Shown here: positions 1-6,131 of the stretch, in pieces
Layout of the letters: every line of letters begins with the position of its first letter
Numbering within the stretch: position 1 is the stretch's first letter
Origin: Bdellovibrionaceae bacterium UBA2466
Lineage (GTDB): Bacteria; Bdellovibrionota; FAC87; UBA2466
Direction: 5' to 3'
NCBI GenBank assembly: GCA_002342225.1
Contig: DDPO01000175.1
Coordinates: 1-7,491 of the forward strand
DNA length: 7,491 nt
The notes under the pieces: generated by a model
What the model saw: only the letters and a program-made list of their open reading frames with translations
The model's database searches: none
What the model was told of the DNA's origin: nothing
Translations under genes and position numbers: made by a program

Positions 1-1359
1 TTCTACATAGATCCTCTGTTAAAAAGACCTATTACACCAGAGAAAATCGAGATCGCTAGAAAAGTAGCTGATCGCGCGGCCAAACCGGTCACGAACGATG
101 AAGATGTAGCAGCTGCTAGGAGATTTTTTGAAGAGACAACTCAGCCCCTCATTCGAGGTGGTGAAAAACCAGAAAAAGTTAAGGAATTCGTGGATAGCTT
201 AGTCGAAATGAGCCGAGAAGATGAAATAGGTAAAAAATACTTTGGTGAGAGATCTCAAGGGTTGGAAGAGTTAGTGAGACTAACAAGAGAAGCCGAAGCC
301 ACTAAAGCAGCTACAGATCAATCTGAAGCTTCAAAGGCAGAAATAGATGCCATCAAGAAAGAGCGTGAAACAGAGGCAAAAAAGCAGAAAGAAATCGAAG
401 CGCAACGAAAAGAGCAAGACCTAAAAAACCAGCTTGAACAACAAGCTTTGGCTCAAGCTCTTAATCAAGCTTCTCAAGGCAATGGTCGAGGCGGCTCAGG
501 TGGAGGCTCTGGTGGTAATAATAACAGCAGCAACAATAAGTCTCCTGAACTTCCCAAAAGCGAAACTCCTCAAATTAAAGACAATAATTTCGCTGATCAA
601 CTTGCTAAAGTTATCAATCAGAAAAACAACACTCCAGACTTAAGTTCGTTATTTAACAACAATTCAAACTCATCAAGCAGCAACAAAGAGAAGAAAGACG
701 ATGCTTTTAAATTTGATATCTCTCCTAAGACTCCTAAAAACGACAAAATCGAGCCAGTCAAAGCATCGGTTCCTAATTCAGATCCAAGTTCGCCAGTAAA
801 TCCAACGGCCGCACAAAATCCTGAAGGAGCTCTTGAAAACTTTTTATCTGGCCCCAGTTCTATTCCGCAATTGATGGCGGGAAGTATTTCTGATCCTTTT
901 AATCCTTCTGCAGGAGGGAATGCAGGTGGAAACCAAGCTCTGAGTAATGGCGCTGGCGGAGCCAATGGATTTGGTGGAGGCATTCAAGGTGGAATTCAGG
1001 GCGGTAACGGTAGCAATGCTTCCGATATCTTTTCTTCAGTTGGGCAAGTTGATTACGGCGATCGCCCACCTCCTATTCGGAAAGATTCTGCAGCTTATGG
1101 CGGCGAGGGTGGATCTGGAGAAGGCGGTAGTGATGCTTATGGCGGAGCTAATGGCTCAGCTCAGAAAAAAGGTACGACTTCACTTTTAGATGAACTCACT
1201 CTTATGTCCAATAACCCCCGAGCGAAGGGGCGAGGAATCATGGCCTTTGTAGGGTTCCAAGTGAAAGATTTTTGTACAAAATCCGGCAGTAAGAAAATGG
1301 CGATTTGCAACACACGAAATCGCGAAAAAAAAGAAAGAATTTCTTTGGTAACACCTTAG
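1..1359 (+). CDS. 5'-truncated coiled-coil, low-complexity protein of unknown function
   Basis: The frame is open from base 1 with no stop, so the gene begins upstream of the window and 452 residues are visible. A GTG at 190 has AAGGA just upstream, but the open upstream frame is protein-like and continuous, so I treat GTG190 as internal. Using visible-residue numbering: 1-87 is a charged, probably helical region; about 88-158 is rich in E, K, Q and A and looks like a coiled coil; about 159-180 is a Gly/Ser/Asn linker; 184-300 is Ser/Pro/Asn-rich and probably disordered; about 300-390 is Gly-rich with short GGIQ and AYGG repeats. The tail (391-452) is more ordered, with cysteines near 425 and 436 and a basic end. 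The next gene starts 21 bp on, so the two are probably co-transcribed. I recognise no family. The architecture suggests a structural or export-related protein, but this is a guess because the N-terminus is missing. Confidence 0.85.
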   Translation, partial: FYIDPLLKRPITPEKIEIARKVADRAAKPVTNDEDVAAARRFFEETTQPLIRGGEKPEKVKEFVDSLVEMSREDEIGKKYFGERSQGLEELVRLTREAEATKAATDQSEASKAEIDAIKKERETEAKKQKEIEAQRKEQDLKNQLEQQALAQALNQASQGNGRGGSGGGSGGNNNSSNNKSPELPKSETPQIKDNNFADQLAKVINQKNNTPDLSSLFNNNSNSSSSNKEKKDDAFKFDISPKTPKNDKIEPVKASVPNSDPSSPVNPTAAQNPEGALENFLSGPSSIPQLMAGSISDPFNPSAGGNAGGNQALSNGAGGANGFGGGIQGGIQGGNGSNASDIFSSVGQVDYGDRPPPIRKDSAAYGGEGGSGEGGSDAYGGANGSAQKKGTTSLLDELTLMSNNPRAKGRGIMAFVGFQVKDFCTKSGSKKMAICNTRNREKKERISLVTP

Positions 1360-1370
1360 GAATTGACATC

Positions 1371-1374
1371 GAGG
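1371..1374 (+). promoter_or_regulatory. Ribosome binding site deciding the ATG1381 start
   Basis: GAGG lies six bases before ATG1381. A TTG at 1363 is in frame but has no comparable site, and starting there would add six polar residues in front of a good signal peptide. ATG1381 is therefore preferred. Confidence 0.7.
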
Positions 1375-1380
1375 AATGAT

Positions 1381-2517
1381 ATGACACCTTGGAAGAACAT
1401 CACAAAAAGTTTTCTACTAGCAGCTCTCTGGATATCTCCAGTCGTATTTGCAGAGCCTAGTTCCAATAACTCAAATTCAAGTTCCTTTGGCAGCGGAATC
1501 GCTAAAGGCATTTTTGAAGAACAGACTCAAGGCATTGCTGGGCCCCAAAACAATGAGCTTAGAAATGCAACAAACAGTAGGGAGGATCTGCTCCAGGATA
1601 TGGCCAGTCAGGCTCAGACCGGTGCTGGTCTCGCTGTTGGAATTGGAGCGGCTATGATGGCAACTGGTGTTCCAATGTCGTTAGATATTTTTAATATTCC
1701 TCGAATGGTGGCGGGTCTTGAGTTGATAGCCAAAGGGGCGATTGAGATAGCCCAAGGAGCTAGCCTCGCAAGCGATGCGAATAACTATAATTCACAGAGA
1801 AACACCTTGAACGGTGGGGAAAGCGTCGCTGGTTTTACAGCCCCACAAATTCCTGTAGATAATGAACAACTGAAAGGTCTTCTTCAAGGAACTGGAATCA
1901 GCCCAGACGAATTTCGAAGCCGACTTGCAAGTGGTGAGTTTCAATCAAGCGCAGACATTCTTAAAGCACTTGGAAAAGAAGTGGATGCCGAGGCTTTAAA
2001 AGAAGGACAAAAATTAGCTGAAATTCAGATGGGTGGAATTATCGCAAAAGCAAAAGAAGAGTTGGATCTTAAATCTCCTGCCACTGTTACTGCAGATCCG
2101 AAAAACGAAAAAGAAGGTGCTTCCGGAGGCTCACAGAATGCGACCGCATCAAATTCCTCTAATCCTTCAGACTCCTCTTCTGATAAGAAAGACTCTGAGT
2201 CTTTAGCATCTGGAAATAGCTCGGATAAAAACATAACTCAAGAACCGCACAATCGCGAAAATCGCTCTTTAGCTTCTACTAAACCCAATGGTTCAGATAA
2301 TGATTTTATGGCAATGTACAACAAACTCTTTGGTGCTGGTGCTAAAGGAGTTTCTGAGGAAGACAAAGCCCTGTTTCGACAACAATTGGCTGAGATGGGA
2401 ATTTCTCTTCCTATTAAAGGGATCTCCATATTTTCTCTAGCCCGTCGACAATTTATTGATTTTGGGGAATACCGCCGAGCTATGAAACAGAAGCAGACCC
2501 GAGTCGCAAAGCGTTAA
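1381..2517 (+). CDS. Exported orphan protein with signal peptide and Ala/Gly hydrophobic region
   Basis: This 378-aa protein starts at ATG1381, chosen over TTG1363 because of its GAGG site and the signal peptide. Residues 1-24 form a Sec signal peptide (basic start, core FLLAALWIS, likely cleavage after VFA). Residues 25-40 are a Ser/Asn stretch. Residues 81-130 hold two hydrophobic, Ala/Gly-rich segments (about 81-100 and 107-130) that could be a membrane hairpin or a packed helical pair. Residues 160-230 look helical and contain a small GISPDEF...SSADILKALG module. Residues 235-305 are a Ser/Asn/Lys/Asp-rich linker, probably disordered. Residues 306-378 form an ordered, strongly basic tail containing GISIFSLARRQF. 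There is no enzyme motif and I do not recognise a family. It lies between the coiled-coil gene (21 bp gap) and a secreted protease (43 bp gap), so it may be a partner or substrate of either; this is inference from position. Confidence 0.85.
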   Translation: MTPWKNITKSFLLAALWISPVVFAEPSSNNSNSSSFGSGIAKGIFEEQTQGIAGPQNNELRNATNSREDLLQDMASQAQTGAGLAVGIGAAMMATGVPMSLDIFNIPRMVAGLELIAKGAIEIAQGASLASDANNYNSQRNTLNGGESVAGFTAPQIPVDNEQLKGLLQGTGISPDEFRSRLASGEFQSSADILKALGKEVDAEALKEGQKLAEIQMGGIIAKAKEELDLKSPATVTADPKNEKEGASGGSQNATASNSSNPSDSSSDKKDSESLASGNSSDKNITQEPHNRENRSLASTKPNGSDNDFMAMYNKLFGAGAKGVSEEDKALFRQQLAEMGISLPIKGISIFSLARRQFIDFGEYRRAMKQKQTRVAKR

Positions 2518-2551
2518 GTGAAAAAATCCAATAAATTAAAAAAAATACCGA

Positions 2552-2582
2552 AAAGGAGTTATGAGGCTCCTTTCCCTTTTTT
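2552..2582 (+). promoter_or_regulatory. Stem-loop enclosing the RBS and start codon of the protease gene, followed by a T tract
   Basis: AAAGGAG (2552-2558) pairs exactly with CTCCTTT (2567-2573). Two G-U pairs extend the stem to nine pairs, leaving the loop ATGA (2561-2564), which contains the start codon. The Shine-Dalgarno GGAG (2555-2558) is thus fully paired, and it sits only two bases from ATG2561. CCC and six T's (2577-2582) follow, which resembles an intrinsic terminator. It may restrain translation, act as a partial terminator between the upstream genes and the protease, or both. The pairing is seen directly; the function is inferred. Confidence 0.5.
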
Positions 2583-4165
2583 GTCTGTGGCTAGCTTTTT
2601 CTCAAGATTCGCTTTTAGCTCAAGAACAAATCATTGGCCAAGCTGATGAGTGGGTGCTCACTCGTTCGGCTTCAAAAACTAGCTGGAAAAATATTTTGGC
2701 AAGCGTGCGGGAATTAGAGATCGTTGAAACTTTTGGCCCCCGCGAAAAATATGCACTTGTGAGAGCCAAAAGAAAATTAACTCAAAAGCTTCCACGAGAG
2801 ATCATAGCTTTACAAAGAAATTACATTTACAAGTCGGTTGAGCTGCAAGACCCCGATTTTATTCAGTCGTGGGGTTTATCAAACTCCGGTCAAAGCATTC
2901 CTGAATTGGGTCAGGGTATTTCGGGGGTAGATGTTGGAGCTCTTAAGACATGGCAAATTGAATCGGGCAGTAAAAAAGTTTCTGTAGCTGTTTTGGACAC
3001 TGGGATCGATATGCATCACGAAGATCTAAAAAACAATCTTTGGACCAATTATTTGGAAGTGAAGGAAAATTCACTTGATGATGATCATAACGGCTTTGTA
3101 AATGATATTCACGGTTGGAACTTTGTAAATGATACTTCAATTATTCAAGATGATAACAACCATGGCTCTGCAGTTTCGGGTGTTATTGGAGCCGATGCGA
3201 AAAATGGAAAAGGAACGCGGGGTTTGGCGGAAAATATTTCCTTAATGACAGTGAAAATTCTGGACGCCAATGGGAGCGGTACAACTGAAAGAGCCGTTCG
3301 GGGCATTGAATACGCTGTCAAAAATGGGGCTGCTGTCATCAATGCGAGTTGGGGTGGGACTCTTTATGACCAAGTTTTGTTTGACACTATCAAATGGGCT
3401 AACGAGCAGGGGGTTCTGGTTGTATGCGCTGCCGGCAATGAGGGCAAAAATAATGATATCGATGAACAACCTATTTATCCTGCGTCTTTTAAGATTCCAA
3501 ATATCTTAAGTGTTGCTGCACATGATTTTAAGGGGGAATTAGCCCCCTTTAGCAACTTTGGCAAACAAACGGTGCATGTTTCGGCTCCAGGTGTTGGGGT
3601 CTTCTCTTCAGTACGCGGAGGTTACCAATTCATGAATGGAACGTCGTTCGCAGCTCCATTTGTAGCGGCTATGAGTGCTCTACTCAAATGGCGAGAGCCC
3701 GAGCTAAAACCAGAGCAGATCTCCAAACGCATAAGTTCGACCACAATTCCAATGCACTATTATGTCCAGCAAAAACTGTTGTCTGGTGGAAGAGTTCATA
3801 GTTTTAACGCTCTTAAAAATATTTCGAGTTTCAAACCTGAAACTCCCATAGATTGGAAACGAATCTCAAAGAGTATCGAAAGCTATCATCCTTATACCAA
3901 CAACAGCCAGACAGTGTTTGAAATAAAACAACCCGGTGCAACCCATATTCGAGCTCACTTTGTAAAAATGGACCTCGAAAAGCAATATGACTATATTCGA
4001 ATTAAAGACGAAGAGGGAAGAATGGTTATTTCTTACAGCGGAAAGTCTGATGCTTTCTGGAGTGCCGATGTATTAGGCCCAGTGATGAGGATAGAATTGG
4101 TTTCAGATTTTTCGAATGCTCAGTGGGGTTTTGCCATCGACGCGATTGAGACGACTGACAAATAA
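2561..4165 (+). CDS. Secreted subtilisin-family (S8) serine protease with C-terminal CUB-like domain
   Basis: This 534-aa protein starts at ATG2561, which yields a clear signal peptide (residues 1-20, core LLSLFCLWLAF, cleavage after LLA). Residues 21-95 are probably a propeptide. The QDPDF...WGLSNSGQ segment (96-111) is the typical entry to bacterial S8 domains. The catalytic triad is complete: Asp146 in VLDTGID, His201 in NNHGSAVSG, Ser362 in NGTSFAAP; the oxyanion-hole Asn293 lies in AAGNEG. The catalytic domain ends near 420. Residues 430-534 resemble a CUB-type beta-sandwich (HPYTNN, IRAHF, YDYIRI, YSGKSD, then SDFSNAQWGF), a tail found on secreted bacterial proteases and likely used for binding. 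It should act outside the cytoplasm and cut proteins. It is third in a same-strand group, 43 bp after the preceding gene, and its start lies inside a stem-loop. Family assignment is firm; the substrate is unknown. Confidence 0.95.
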   Translation: MRLLSLFCLWLAFSQDSLLAQEQIIGQADEWVLTRSASKTSWKNILASVRELEIVETFGPREKYALVRAKRKLTQKLPREIIALQRNYIYKSVELQDPDFIQSWGLSNSGQSIPELGQGISGVDVGALKTWQIESGSKKVSVAVLDTGIDMHHEDLKNNLWTNYLEVKENSLDDDHNGFVNDIHGWNFVNDTSIIQDDNNHGSAVSGVIGADAKNGKGTRGLAENISLMTVKILDANGSGTTERAVRGIEYAVKNGAAVINASWGGTLYDQVLFDTIKWANEQGVLVVCAAGNEGKNNDIDEQPIYPASFKIPNILSVAAHDFKGELAPFSNFGKQTVHVSAPGVGVFSSVRGGYQFMNGTSFAAPFVAAMSALLKWREPELKPEQISKRISSTTIPMHYYVQQKLLSGGRVHSFNALKNISSFKPETPIDWKRISKSIESYHPYTNNSQTVFEIKQPGATHIRAHFVKMDLEKQYDYIRIKDEEGRMVISYSGKSDAFWSADVLGPVMRIELVSDFSNAQWGFAIDAIETTDK

Positions 4166-4166
4166 C

Positions 4167-4805
4167 CTACTTTATGAAGAACTTAGATTTGGGTTGAGAT
4201 TTAACTGCTTGTGATTTTGCGATCTCTTGATTGTATTTCTGCGCAGCTTCAACCATTAAACGGTTGGTGCCCATCCACGAGCTTACGACCAAAATGATGG
4301 CAAACACACCAACGACAGAAGTTTCGAAGTGAGTTAAATTAAACTGTTCTCGAATCGCAAAATAACCAAGTAATAAACCCCAGACATAGAGGAAATAGCT
4401 TAAGGTCTCCATCCATGGATATAGATGAATTAAATGTTGAGCTGTATACGCGCTCAAAATCACCGTAAAGACCACAGCTAGCCTTCTAAAAAGAACTCGG
4501 TGACTATTTCTTTCGCCAATGACGCTGCCGATAAGCCAAATTAGAGTCGCTGAGAGATAGCTTGCTAAAAAGATAACGAGCAGTTTAGCGCTCACAATGA
4601 ACCAAAGAGTAATATCAAAACTGACCCCCGTTTGCTGTGTGAGATTTTGAGCCATCCAATGATAAAGTGCACGCTGGTTGCCTAAATGCGCTTCAACTCC
4701 AGTGATCACAAGAAATGCTAAGAGAATAAGCCAATGGTGGGTTGACCACTGTAACTGATTAAAAAATTGTTGAGGCTTTAAAAAAAGTCTGGCGCTTTGT
4801 CTCAC
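4167..4805 (-). CDS. Yip1-like multi-pass inner-membrane protein
   Basis: On the minus strand I place the start at GTG4805, giving 212 aa, because AAGGAG (complement of 4812-4817) lies exactly six bases before it. A GTG at 4826 is in frame, but using it would put the ribosome site inside the gene. The protein opens with FLKPQQFFNQL, a short amphipathic lead typical of Yip1-family proteins. Hydrophobic segments follow at about 24-40, 66-97, 109-126, 133-151 and 163-178, so about five membrane helices, and a Lys/Gln-rich tail ends it. Bacterial Yip1-domain proteins are inner-membrane proteins of poorly known role. The family call rests on topology and the N-terminal pattern, not on a catalytic motif. 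It converges on the protease gene with one base between the stop codons and has no room for a separate terminator. Confidence 0.75.
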   Translation of the reverse strand: MRQSARLFLKPQQFFNQLQWSTHHWLILLAFLVITGVEAHLGNQRALYHWMAQNLTQQTGVSFDITLWFIVSAKLLVIFLASYLSATLIWLIGSVIGERNSHRVLFRRLAVVFTVILSAYTAQHLIHLYPWMETLSYFLYVWGLLLGYFAIREQFNLTHFETSVVGVFAIILVVSSWMGTNRLMVEAAQKYNQEIAKSQAVKSQPKSKFFIK

Positions 4806-4811
4806 GTTCCA

Positions 4812-4817
4812 CTCCTT
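4812..4817 (-). promoter_or_regulatory. Ribosome binding site deciding the GTG4805 start
   Basis: Read on the minus strand this is AAGGAG, a full Shine-Dalgarno match, six bases from GTG4805. It argues for the shorter start of the Yip1-like gene over GTG4826. Confidence 0.75.
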
Positions 4818-4886
4818 GGGACACACAGGGCCCCGCGGGAATTATGCAAAGTAATGCCACTGTGATTAGGCTCGAAGGCCCCCAGA

Positions 4887-5009
4887 ATGGGTGTCAAATT
4901 GTTAGACACTAGGGACGAAAACGGTTTGTATACTGCTAAGACAGCGGTCGTTTTGATCAACAAATTGGACGGGAAGCCACCCAAAAAAGATCAATCATTT
5001 CAAGCGTAG
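4887..5009 (+). CDS. Possible 40-aa small protein
   Basis: ATG4887 opens a 40-codon frame ending at TAG 5007-5009. GAAGG (4874-4878) lies eight bases before the ATG. The product begins MGVKLLDTRDENG, continues through a short hydrophobic stretch TAVVLINKL (18-27) and ends with a Lys/Pro-rich polar tail. About a third of codons start with G, as expected for true coding sequence. It lies 49 bp before the lipoprotein gene on the same strand and could share its transcript. I know no matching family. An antisense open frame covers the same bases, so chance remains possible. The call rests on start context and composition only. Confidence 0.35.
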   Translation: MGVKLLDTRDENGLYTAKTAVVLINKLDGKPPKKDQSFQA

Positions 5010-5058
5010 ACATGTGGTTTGTAACTTGCACTTTAACTCAATCAACAGCAGGTAGATT

Positions 5059-6063
5059 ATGCAACTTAAGTATGTACTTCTTAGTTTAGGCTTAACCATT
5101 TTTCTCGCGGGCTGCAACGACGCTCGTCAAGTCGACCCTTTGACTCGCGCTTTAGAGTCAGGCGGGTTTGTAAGTCGGGTTACTAACTCGGTACTTACGC
5201 CGAAAATTTCAATTCAATATGATGGCAAGGCCACGGCGACTCAAAAGATGCTTATTCATGGCTCTCAACTGATTTTATCAGGACATCCTTTTGGGTTTTC
5301 AAATTGGGATGTGGGTTCAAATCCACTCAACCCACGATTGCAATTTGCTTACGCCATTAACATCAATTCCTTTAGTCCCTTTCCTAGTTGGTTACCGGAC
5401 TATTATGCTTCGGGCGCCATGGCTGCTATGGGACGCTATGTAGTGTCAAGCGGTGCAGCCGGAACCAGTCTGATTGATATTGGAATTCCAGATAGCTCGC
5501 GAGAATTAAGAAGATATCCGGAAAGAAAATTAACGGACACACAAGTTCCACGTGATGAGGACTATGTCTATCGGGCCATAATCACTCATCCGACTGAACC
5601 CTACTTTTTTGGGTTTCGTGAACAAGATTTTGTAACCTCGTTAAAAATTGATGGTAACGGTCTAAACTTAACTAAAAAGACTGCGTATGCACGTAACGGA
5701 GACAAAGGAACGTGCTGTGTGTTAGGTGGAGCTACTTTTAAAGGAGCTGCCTATGTTGGATTTCGTTCCTCTGTTAGAAAATACGTTTTTGAAACTGATG
5801 GAGTTATCAAAGAGGGTGGAGTTTACAACAATATCAATGGAACAAACATCGTAGCAACGAACGACTATCTCTACGTACAACATCAGGCTATACCTGGAAA
5901 TACTTTGGCATCGGGTATCTATGTTATCGATGGTACCGGTAATTCGGTCATGTACTTACCTATCGTGCCAGTCGCTTTTGCGGTCTCACCCGACAACCGA
6001 TACCTGTACGCAAATATTGATAACACTAACGTGACTGTCTTTCAGATCAATTGGGGTTATTAG
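5059..6063 (+). CDS. Lipoprotein with beta-propeller-like features, function unknown
   Basis: This 334-aa protein starts at ATG5059 with a modest AGG six bases upstream. Residues 1-19 form a lipoprotein signal peptide ending in the lipobox LAGC, so Cys19 should be lipidated after signal peptidase II cleavage. Asn20 and Asp21 follow; whether it stays in the inner membrane or moves outward cannot be read reliably. The mature part is rich in alternating beta-type segments, and residues 305-332 (AFAVSPDNRYLYANI, then VTVFQI) match the look of a YVTN or lactonase-type propeller blade. Similar blade-like stretches occur near 62-75, 124-142, 171-196 and 262-292. There is an adjacent cysteine pair at 219-220. 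No catalytic motif is visible. The gene probably has its own promoter in the upstream region, and a perfect hairpin follows its stop. The lipoprotein call is strong; the propeller fold is inferred. Confidence 0.9.
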   Translation: MQLKYVLLSLGLTIFLAGCNDARQVDPLTRALESGGFVSRVTNSVLTPKISIQYDGKATATQKMLIHGSQLILSGHPFGFSNWDVGSNPLNPRLQFAYAININSFSPFPSWLPDYYASGAMAAMGRYVVSSGAAGTSLIDIGIPDSSRELRRYPERKLTDTQVPRDEDYVYRAIITHPTEPYFFGFREQDFVTSLKIDGNGLNLTKKTAYARNGDKGTCCVLGGATFKGAAYVGFRSSVRKYVFETDGVIKEGGVYNNINGTNIVATNDYLYVQHQAIPGNTLASGIYVIDGTGNSVMYLPIVPVAFAVSPDNRYLYANIDNTNVTVFQINWGY

Positions 6064-6070
6064 ATTAAAT

Positions 6071-6086
6071 TAACGCATGGGCGTTA
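6071..6086. repeat. Perfect hairpin or palindrome after the lipoprotein gene
   Basis: TAACGC and GCGTTA are exact complements around the four-base loop ATGG, starting eight bases after the lipoprotein stop. No T tract follows on the plus strand, so it is not a standard intrinsic terminator. On the minus strand it is followed by a weak T-rich run. Its centre is about 53 bases before the predicted yceI transcription start, so it could be a regulator site or a 3' end stabiliser of the lipoprotein mRNA. Confidence 0.5.
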
Positions 6087-6096
6087 TCAGGTATTC

Positions 6097-6125
6097 TAGA
6101 CAAACGTCGGGTCTAATCCTAAAAT
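6097..6125 (+). promoter_or_regulatory. Sigma-70-type promoter for the yceI-family gene, predicted leaderless
   Basis: TAGACA (6097-6102) matches TTGACA at five of six positions, and TAAAAT (6120-6125) matches TATAAT at five of six. The spacer is exactly 17 bases. Transcription would start about seven bases after the -10 element, which is the A of ATG6132. There is no Shine-Dalgarno sequence in that gap. A TAGAC-N9-GTCTA inverted repeat (6097-6115) overlaps the -35 element and spacer and could be an operator. Confidence 0.6.
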
Positions 6126-6131
6126 CTATCC

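Larger units (their letters stand above)
4806..5058. other. Divergent intergenic region between the Yip1-like and lipoprotein genes
   Basis: The region must hold the promoters of both flanking genes. On the plus strand TATACT (4929-4934) is a good -10 match, but the best -35-like hexamer, TAGACA (4903-4908), is 20 bases away, which is too far for a confident call. On the minus strand CATAAT (complement of 4841-4846) is a possible -10 with no clear -35. An inverted repeat GTGTC-N9-GACAC lies at 4891-4909. A possible 40-aa gene (4887-5009) occupies much of the interval. I see no tRNA, riboswitch or clear terminator. Confidence 0.4.

Noticed and set aside
618..983. A 121-codon minus-strand frame opposite the Gly/Ser-rich part of the first gene
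   Set aside because: Its Pro/Leu/Ser-rich product is what the complement of Gly- and Asn-rich codons gives; it lies inside a well-supported gene.
1085..1160. Short duplicated DNA containing GCTTATGGCGG in the first gene
   Set aside because: It reflects Gly-rich coding (AYGG) within a low-complexity protein and not a mobile or CRISPR-type repeat.
4845..4860. A sigma-54-like element on the minus strand (TGGCA...TTTGCAT)
   Set aside because: Only nine bases separate the GG and GC elements; sigma-54 promoters need ten, and the match is otherwise imperfect.
4892..4897. A perfect TTGACA on the minus strand upstream of the Yip1-like gene
   Set aside because: No -10-like hexamer occurs 16-18 bases downstream on that strand.
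4802..4984. A 60-codon minus-strand frame in the divergent intergenic region
   Set aside because: It overlaps the ribosome site and start of the Yip1-like gene and has no evident start signal; the opposite-strand frame at 4887 looks more coding-like.
6097..6115. The TAGAC-N9-GTCTA and GTGTC-N9-GACAC dyads (4891-4909) as copies of one operator
   Set aside because: They share arm length and spacing only; the arm sequences and orientation differ, so a common regulator is not supported.
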